Source: Myxococcales bacterium | Lineage (GTDB): Bacteria > Myxococcota_A > Bradymonadia > UBA7976 > UBA1532 | NCBI GenBank assembly: GCA_009692505.1 | Contig: SHZC01000025.1 | Coordinates: 1-37,235 of the forward strand | DNA length: 37,235 nucleotides | Direction of reading: 5' to 3' | Shown: positions 32,934-37,235 of the stretch, piece by piece | How positions within the stretch are numbered: position 1 is the stretch's first letter | How the letters are laid out: the number at the start of each line of letters is the position of its first letter | Made by a program: the position numbers and the translations under genes | The notes under the pieces: model-generated | What the model was told of the DNA's origin: nothing | Databases searched by the model: none | The model's input: only the letters and a program-made list of their open reading frames with translations

Positions 32934-34322
32934 ATGTCTCTGACCCCCACCCGAAGCCTTGTCGCTGTCCCCTGTGCCGTCGCCGTCGCTTGTGGCCCAG
33001 CTTTGCTCTTCGCCCAGACCCCGAGTCAGCCTGTGGCGACCCCGGGGCTCGAGCTCCCGCATCGCCGCTTCACGCTCGACAACGGCTTGGTCGTCATCTT
33101 TCACGAGGACCACACGGTGCCGGTCGTGGCGGTGAACCTCAGCTACAAGGTGGGCTCCAGAGACGAGCGTAAAGGCCGAACGGGCTTCGCTCATCTCTTC
33201 GAGCACCTCATGTTCATGGGCACGGCGCGCGTGGGGCGTGGCGCTTTCGACGGGCTCATGGAAGCGGAGGGTGGCTGGAACAACGCCTGGACGAGCACCG
33301 ACCGCACAGAATATTACGCCTTCGGACCGTCGAGAATCCTGCCGCTCTTCCTCTGGCTCGAGGCCGACCGACTGTCCGAGCTCGGGCGGCACATCGACCA
33401 GACCAAGCTGGACCTGCAAAGAGAGGTCGTTCGAAACGAGCGGCGACAGACCAGCGAAGATACGCCGTATGGCCAGGTTGAGCTGCTCCTGCCGGGCCTG
33501 CTGTATGCGAAGGGTCACCCCTACCACCACCCGGTCATCGGCTCGCACGCGGACCTTCAGGCGGCCTCCGTCCTGGATGTGCAGCAGTTCTTCACGTCAT
33601 ATTATGTGCCCGAGAATGTCTCTCTCGTGGTCGCGGGTGACTTCGATTCAGTCGTCACGGAAAGCGAGATTCGTCGGCTCTTCGGGGCCTTGCCTCGGGG
33701 GGCCGCAGCCACGAACCTGCGTCCCGTTGGACCGGCGCCGAGCACTGCCGCCATACCGACCCCTCGGACCGTGGAGGACCGCGTCGATCAGCCTCGGGTC
33801 TACTTCGCCTGGCAGACCCCCGCCTACTTCGCGCCGGACGACGCCGAGCTCTCCCTGCTCTCCGACGTGCTCACGGACGGCCGCGCGAGCCGCCTCTACC
33901 AGTCGATGGTCTACGAGAGACAGCTCGCGCAGGACGTCGTCTCGAGTCAGGAGTCGGCGTCACTGGGGTCGCAGTTTGTCATCTATGCCACGGCGCGCGA
34001 GGGGGTCGCTCTCGAAGCGCTCGAGGCCGGGCTCGACGCGGAGCTGAGTCGGGCGCTCCAGAGCCCGCCGACCGCGGCCGAGATGGAGGCCGCTCGAAAT
34101 GGAGCCGTCACCGACTTCGTCTCGGGGCTGCAGTCGGTCCTTTCGCGGGCTGCTCAGCTCAACGCCTATCAAAGCGAGCTCGGAGAGCCCGACGCGCTCC
34201 GCAGAGACCTTTCCCGCCTGACCAACGCCACCGCCGACGGGGTCGTCGAAGCGGCGCGAAGGTGGCTGAGTCCGGAGCGGCGGGCCGTCTTGCGGATCGT
34301 GCCCACGAAAGCGCCGGAGTGA
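32934..34322 (+). CDS. M16-family zinc metallopeptidase, catalytic subunit
   Basis: 462 residues with a signal peptide (hydrophobic VAVPCAVAVACGPALLFAQ), so exported to the periplasm or beyond. The inverted zinc motif HLFEH lies at 87-91 (His87, Glu90, His91), with Glu169 in RNERR as the third ligand. GDFD and a second M16 half (VYFAWQTPAYF, LLSDVLTDGRASRLYQ) complete the ~450-residue pitrilysin-type clamshell. M16 enzymes degrade peptides inside a closed chamber formed by two such proteins. The stop overlaps the start of the partner gene (GTGA), so the two are translationally coupled. Confidence 0.93.
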   Translation: MSLTPTRSLVAVPCAVAVACGPALLFAQTPSQPVATPGLELPHRRFTLDNGLVVIFHEDHTVPVVAVNLSYKVGSRDERKGRTGFAHLFEHLMFMGTARVGRGAFDGLMEAEGGWNNAWTSTDRTEYYAFGPSRILPLFLWLEADRLSELGRHIDQTKLDLQREVVRNERRQTSEDTPYGQVELLLPGLLYAKGHPYHHPVIGSHADLQAASVLDVQQFFTSYYVPENVSLVVAGDFDSVVTESEIRRLFGALPRGAAATNLRPVGPAPSTAAIPTPRTVEDRVDQPRVYFAWQTPAYFAPDDAELSLLSDVLTDGRASRLYQSMVYERQLAQDVVSSQESASLGSQFVIYATAREGVALEALEAGLDAELSRALQSPPTAAEMEAARNGAVTDFVSGLQSVLSRAAQLNAYQSELGEPDALRRDLSRLTNATADGVVEAARRWLSPERRAVLRIVPTKAPE

Positions 34323-35821
34323 AGAACGCACAGCCTCTCTGCAGCGTCACGGGCCTCGTTCTGGGGCTCTGCGCGTGCGGCTCGCTTCCCTCGCACACCG
34401 CGCCGAGCGATCGGCTGGCAGGGGTCGAGCTCGGCTCGCGGCCCACCTTGTCCGTCGCCGACCTCTTCGTCCCGCCCGCCCCCACCGTCCTCAGACCGCC
34501 CGGCTTGCCGGAGGTGTGGTTCCTTGAGCGCCGGTCGCTGCCCCTCATCGGCCTGCGCGTGGTTGTCTCGCGGGGCTCCGCCCATGATCCGCCGGGCAAA
34601 GCGGGCCTTGCCGCCCTCACCGCGGAGATGATGGAGCAGGGGGCCGGTCGGTTCAGCGCGTTGGAGATCGCCCGAGAGTTCGACCGAATCGGCGCGACCG
34701 CGTCGGTCTCCTCTGAACGCGACGCGACGGTCATCTCCGTCTCCGTTCTGCGTCCGCACCTCTCCCGCGCCCTCGAGCTCCTCTCGGACGTGCTCGCGCG
34801 GCCGCGTTTCGAGGAGAAAGACTTCGAGCGGGCCAAGCACCTCTGGCTCGAACAGCTCGCGGCGCGGGCTTTTGATCCTTCGAGCGTGGGCACGCTCGTG
34901 GCCAACCGCGCGCTGCTCGGGGACGGACACCCATACGGACGCCCGGTGGATGGGCTGGTCGCGGACGTCAACGGCCTGAAGCTCGCCGACGTCCGCAGCT
35001 TCCACGCCCAGGCCATTCGACCGAAGCACGCCCGGATTCTGATCGTAGGCGACGTGCGGGAGTCGGACCTCCAGGCGCTCCTCACTCCAGTCTTCTCACC
35101 CTGGGGCGCGCTTCCGGAGGCCGATGGGGCCGACCTTGGACACGCCGATGGGGCCGACCTTGGACACGCCGTTGCTCACAGGACTTGGGTCGACCGTCCG
35201 CGAGCGGTGATCGTCGACAGACCCGACGCGCCGCAGACGCTGCTCATCCTTGCCGCGCCGGGACCGTCCGCGGGGAGCTCGGACCGCTTGGCCCTCACCC
35301 ATGTCAATACGCCGCTTGGCGCCTTGTTCACGTCGCGGCTCAACGCCAACCTTCGGGAGGACAAGGGCTACACCTATGGGGCGCGCTCGATCGTCTCGGG
35401 AGGGCGGTTTCCGGGCCTGAACCTGGCGATGGCCTCGGTGGAGCGGTCGGTCACCGAAGCCGCCCTCCGTGAGTTGGTCAAAGAGGTTGACGGCATGGCT
35501 CGGGGTGGGCCCACCGACGAGGAGTTGAAGAAGGCGAGAGCGGCGTTCACTCAGGACGCCATCGAGTCCTACGAGACGCTCGACGGCGCGCTCGACAGCT
35601 TGACCCGCGTGGCCGTCCGAGGCCTGCCGCCAGACGCCGACGCGCGCGCCGCTCGAGCCGCGCTGACCCTGACCGACGAGCAAGTCCGCGCCGCCGCCCC
35701 ATCGCTCGGCTTCCAGCGGGGCGCGCTCATCGCCGTCGGGGATCGAAAGACGATTGAGCACGCCTTGACCGCGCTGGACTGGCCGACGCCGGAGGTCCGC
35801 GACGAGGAGGGGCGGCCGTGA
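34319..35821 (+). CDS. M16-family peptidase partner subunit lacking the zinc motif (lipoprotein)
   Basis: 500 residues from GTG 34319, overlapping the catalytic subunit's TGA. The signal peptide ends in a lipobox (LGLCAC), so it is lipid-anchored. Two M16 halves are present, but where the partner has HLFEH this one reads GLAALTAEMMEQG, so zinc cannot be bound. The C-terminal half keeps LREDKGYTYGARS (Arg346, Tyr351, Tyr353), the Arg/Tyr signature of non-catalytic M16B subunits that help bind substrate. Catalytic and R/Y subunits encoded side by side are known from bacterial M16B heterodimers. The linker between halves carries an exact 24-bp tandem duplication (35120-35167). Confidence 0.93.
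   Translation: MKNAQPLCSVTGLVLGLCACGSLPSHTAPSDRLAGVELGSRPTLSVADLFVPPAPTVLRPPGLPEVWFLERRSLPLIGLRVVVSRGSAHDPPGKAGLAALTAEMMEQGAGRFSALEIAREFDRIGATASVSSERDATVISVSVLRPHLSRALELLSDVLARPRFEEKDFERAKHLWLEQLAARAFDPSSVGTLVANRALLGDGHPYGRPVDGLVADVNGLKLADVRSFHAQAIRPKHARILIVGDVRESDLQALLTPVFSPWGALPEADGADLGHADGADLGHAVAHRTWVDRPRAVIVDRPDAPQTLLILAAPGPSAGSSDRLALTHVNTPLGALFTSRLNANLREDKGYTYGARSIVSGGRFPGLNLAMASVERSVTEAALRELVKEVDGMARGGPTDEELKKARAAFTQDAIESYETLDGALDSLTRVAVRGLPPDADARAARAALTLTDEQVRAAAPSLGFQRGALIAVGDRKTIEHALTALDWPTPEVRDEEGRP
35120..35167 (+). repeat. 24-bp exact tandem duplication in the M16 partner linker
   Basis: Copies at 35120-35143 and 35144-35167 are identical and encode ADGADLGH twice, extending the flexible hinge between the two M16 halves by eight residues without breaking the frame. 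Confidence 0.92.
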
Positions 35822-35869
35822 AGGGGTGGGGGGCTGACCTCCGTCCGGCTTCGGAGCGCGCGCCTGTGC

Positions 35870-36754
35870 CTACCGCGTCCTCGGGCTGTAGTGGGGCAGT
35901 GAAGCCGGCACGTCGGGCAGACCCTTGAGGAAGACGGCCTCGGTGGCGTGCCCCGCGTAGCCGGCGAAGATGTACTCGCTCCAGTCGATGACGTACTTCA
36001 AGACGGCGGTCGTCTTGTTCACATCACCCTTCGCGGCCCCGAGCGTTCGATCGAAGTAGTCGCCCCACTCGTGCTCGCTCGCCTCGGGGAGAACGTACGG
36101 CGTTGTGAAGACCACCGAGACGTCTGAAGTGCCGACTTGGGGGGGAAATACGCGGGCGAGCCAGACCTCGCCGCGAAGCCCTCGCCACCCACTCAGGACG
36201 ATGCACGAGATCCGAGCACCGCTCACGAGGTCTCTTGGATTCGTCGCGCCCTCGGCGTTGAAGCTCTCGTGAACGTAGATGCGCATACAGGAGTCCTGCA
36301 TGACCTGAACGAGGGCGATGAAGTTGGGGTGCATGCCGAGCACCTTGCCGAGGCCCACGATGCAGGTCCCTATCGTCTCCCGTTGTGGACTGACCGCGGC
36401 ATCGAAGAAGGCCCAGCAGGTGAAGTACGAGGTCGTCAGGGGGCTCATCGGCGGCCCGCTCGGCACGTATTCGTCCTGCGCGGCCTCGATGCGGTCGGCC
36501 AATCTTCTGGTCTCGGGCAGCGCCGTCAGCTGCTCGAACAGCACCGAGATCTGGTTCTGCATATAGACGTACCGCGCGTGTGCGGGGTGGAGGTCGGCGA
36601 GGTCCTCGCGCTTCGCGACGGTCTTCTGCAGATCCGCGGCGCGCTCCGCCCTTTGGCGGAACGCGCGGAGATCCACGACCTTCGCACCCTTCACGGTGCG
36701 CACGGCGCGGAGGAGACGGGTCACAATCGGGCGAGCAGGTATCTGCGGTTTCAT
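35870..36754 (-). CDS. Conserved-looking protein of unknown function
   Basis: 294 residues from ATG 36754; no strong ribosome site (TTAGCGG directly upstream). No signal peptide or membrane helix, so probably cytoplasmic. The first ~100 residues are charged helices (LRAFRQRAERAADLQKTVAK). Residues ~100-290 are mixed alpha/beta and rich in aromatic residues, with segments that look constrained: GPPMSPLTTSYFTCWAFFD, GTCIVGLGKVLGMHPNF, MRIYVHE, WLARVFPPQ, VVFTTPYVL, and the ending LKGLPDVPASLPHYS. The last motif resembles, from memory, an uncharacterised family of large-genome bacteria. No catalytic pattern could be assigned. It converges on the M16 operon with a 48-nt gap and no clear terminator. 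Confidence 0.75.
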   Translation of the reverse strand: MKPQIPARPIVTRLLRAVRTVKGAKVVDLRAFRQRAERAADLQKTVAKREDLADLHPAHARYVYMQNQISVLFEQLTALPETRRLADRIEAAQDEYVPSGPPMSPLTTSYFTCWAFFDAAVSPQRETIGTCIVGLGKVLGMHPNFIALVQVMQDSCMRIYVHESFNAEGATNPRDLVSGARISCIVLSGWRGLRGEVWLARVFPPQVGTSDVSVVFTTPYVLPEASEHEWGDYFDRTLGAAKGDVNKTTAVLKYVIDWSEYIFAGYAGHATEAVFLKGLPDVPASLPHYSPRTR

Positions 36755-37056
36755 CCGCTAATGGTATTTCGAACGGTCCGCTCGTCTTTATGTGCGGGTC
36801 GACACTCGGAGAATGAAGAGGGTCCAGAACGGCAAAGACGCCGGAGATCGCTCTCACAGGTCGCCGTCCAGAAGTCAGGGGGCGAGATCCTTCGCGTTCA
36901 CTCGCCGCGACACGTCGAACTCGAAGTACCTCTAATTACCGGACGGTCTGCCTGAGCCGATCCGCGGTTGGTGGATGACAAGCGGTGTTGCTCAACGACC
37001 GCGCGCCGACGGGCCGCCATCGTCGATGCGTGGGCCGCGGGCGGCGGTTTGTGGTT
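36755..37056. other. Intergenic region, no gene recognised
   Basis: 302 nt between two minus-strand genes. A 40-codon plus-strand frame (36814-36933) uses codons rare in this window (AGA) and has no recognisable product. No clear promoter, terminator or RNA structure was found, although the promoter of the unknown gene at 35870-36754 should lie here. Confidence 0.4.
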
Positions 37057-37235
37057 TCAGGCGCTGAGCAACTGGCGCGACTCTGCGGCGCTGGCGACGG
37101 CCTGCGCGAGCGCGTCGATAAGGTCGGCCCTGCGGTCCCGGTCGGTTTTGAACGAGGCGGCGACGCGGCGTACGAGGTGTTGAGACTGGGCGACGGGGTC
37201 TGCCATCGAGGCGAGGGCGCCGACGGCAGCTCGTG
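37057..37235 (-). CDS. C-terminal end of an unidentified protein (cut by window edge)
   Basis: The minus-strand frame is open from the window edge to a TGA at 37057-37059 and gives 58 residues with natural composition: a helical, Ala/Arg-rich segment (MADPVAQSQHLVRRVAASF, DRDRRADLIDALAQAVASA) ending ESRQLLSA. The rest of the gene lies outside the window. No family recognised. Codon use (G/C at third positions) matches neighbouring genes, which supports it over the plus-strand frame across the same bases. Confidence 0.55.
   Translation of the reverse strand, partial: RAAVGALASMADPVAQSQHLVRRVAASFKTDRDRRADLIDALAQAVASAAESRQLLSA

Noticed and set aside
36814..36933. 40-codon reading frame with GGAG upstream
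   Set aside because: Codon use unlike the neighbours, basic low-complexity product, very short spacer to the start; probably not a gene.
1..37235. CRISPR array, tRNA/rRNA genes, insertion sequence or prophage genes
   Set aside because: No spaced identical repeats, no cloverleaf or rRNA signatures, and no transposase, integrase or phage structural protein were seen on either strand.

Overview
The window is GC-rich DNA. Its gene content suggests a predatory or social deltaproteobacterium of the Myxococcota type, or a close relative. The evidence is the number of large exported lipoproteins with Gly-rich linkers after the lipobox, CotH-kinase/lamin-tail proteins, MopE-type metal-binding modules, thrombospondin type-3 (TSP3) calcium repeats, collagen-like and RCC1 repeats, and a eukaryote-like Ser/Thr kinase fused to a STAND-type ATPase. 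The taxonomic call is inference; no rRNA or tRNA gene is present.

Layout. 1-7.8 kb is a co-directional surface-protein region: the end of a beta-helix protein, two CotH/lamin-tail lipoproteins (the second with two C-type lectin domains alternating with three MopE modules), a frameshifted TSP3 lipoprotein, and a frameshifted collagen-like/RCC1 protein. 7.8-8.4 kb holds a decayed toxin-antitoxin pair (intact antitoxin, broken RelE/ParE toxin) flanked by a 12-bp direct repeat. 8.4-13.7 kb has rpmG on the minus strand and, divergently, an operon of a TerB-like protein, a PspA/IM30 (ESCRT-III superfamily) protein and a tandem AAA+ ATPase, followed by an exported PHP phosphoesterase whose TTG start overlaps the ATPase stop. 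13.7-14.7 kb, on the minus strand, holds a cyclophilin and a VTT-like membrane protein. 14.7-19.3 kb holds a small lipoprotein, a third CotH-like protein that has lost its catalytic-motif Asp, and a TSP3/Cys-rich protein whose lipoprotein signal lies out of frame.

19.3-24.4 kb: a minus-strand Ser/Thr kinase-ATPase-helical-repeat protein is divergent from a lipoprotein with ASH-type domains and a DUF2135-like domain. 24.6-31.0 kb: a large class A penicillin-binding protein converges on a neutral-ceramidase lipoprotein, and the two 3' ends overlap. 31.1-35.8 kb: an apparent operon of a metallo-beta-lactamase-fold hydrolase, a CorA transporter and two M16 peptidase subunits, one with the zinc site and one without. 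35.9-37.2 kb: a conserved-looking protein of unknown function and the C-terminal end of another gene, both on the minus strand.

Common theme: most products act in the cell envelope or outside the cell, and many carry predicted calcium-binding modules. The best candidate for a little-described system is the TerB-like/PspA/AAA+ operon, which pairs an ESCRT-III-superfamily membrane remodeller with its own AAA+ ATPase, as eukaryotic ESCRT-III is paired with Vps4. Five reading-frame breaks were seen, all in surface or toxin genes. They are either real decay or phase change, or sequence errors, and the sequence alone cannot decide which.
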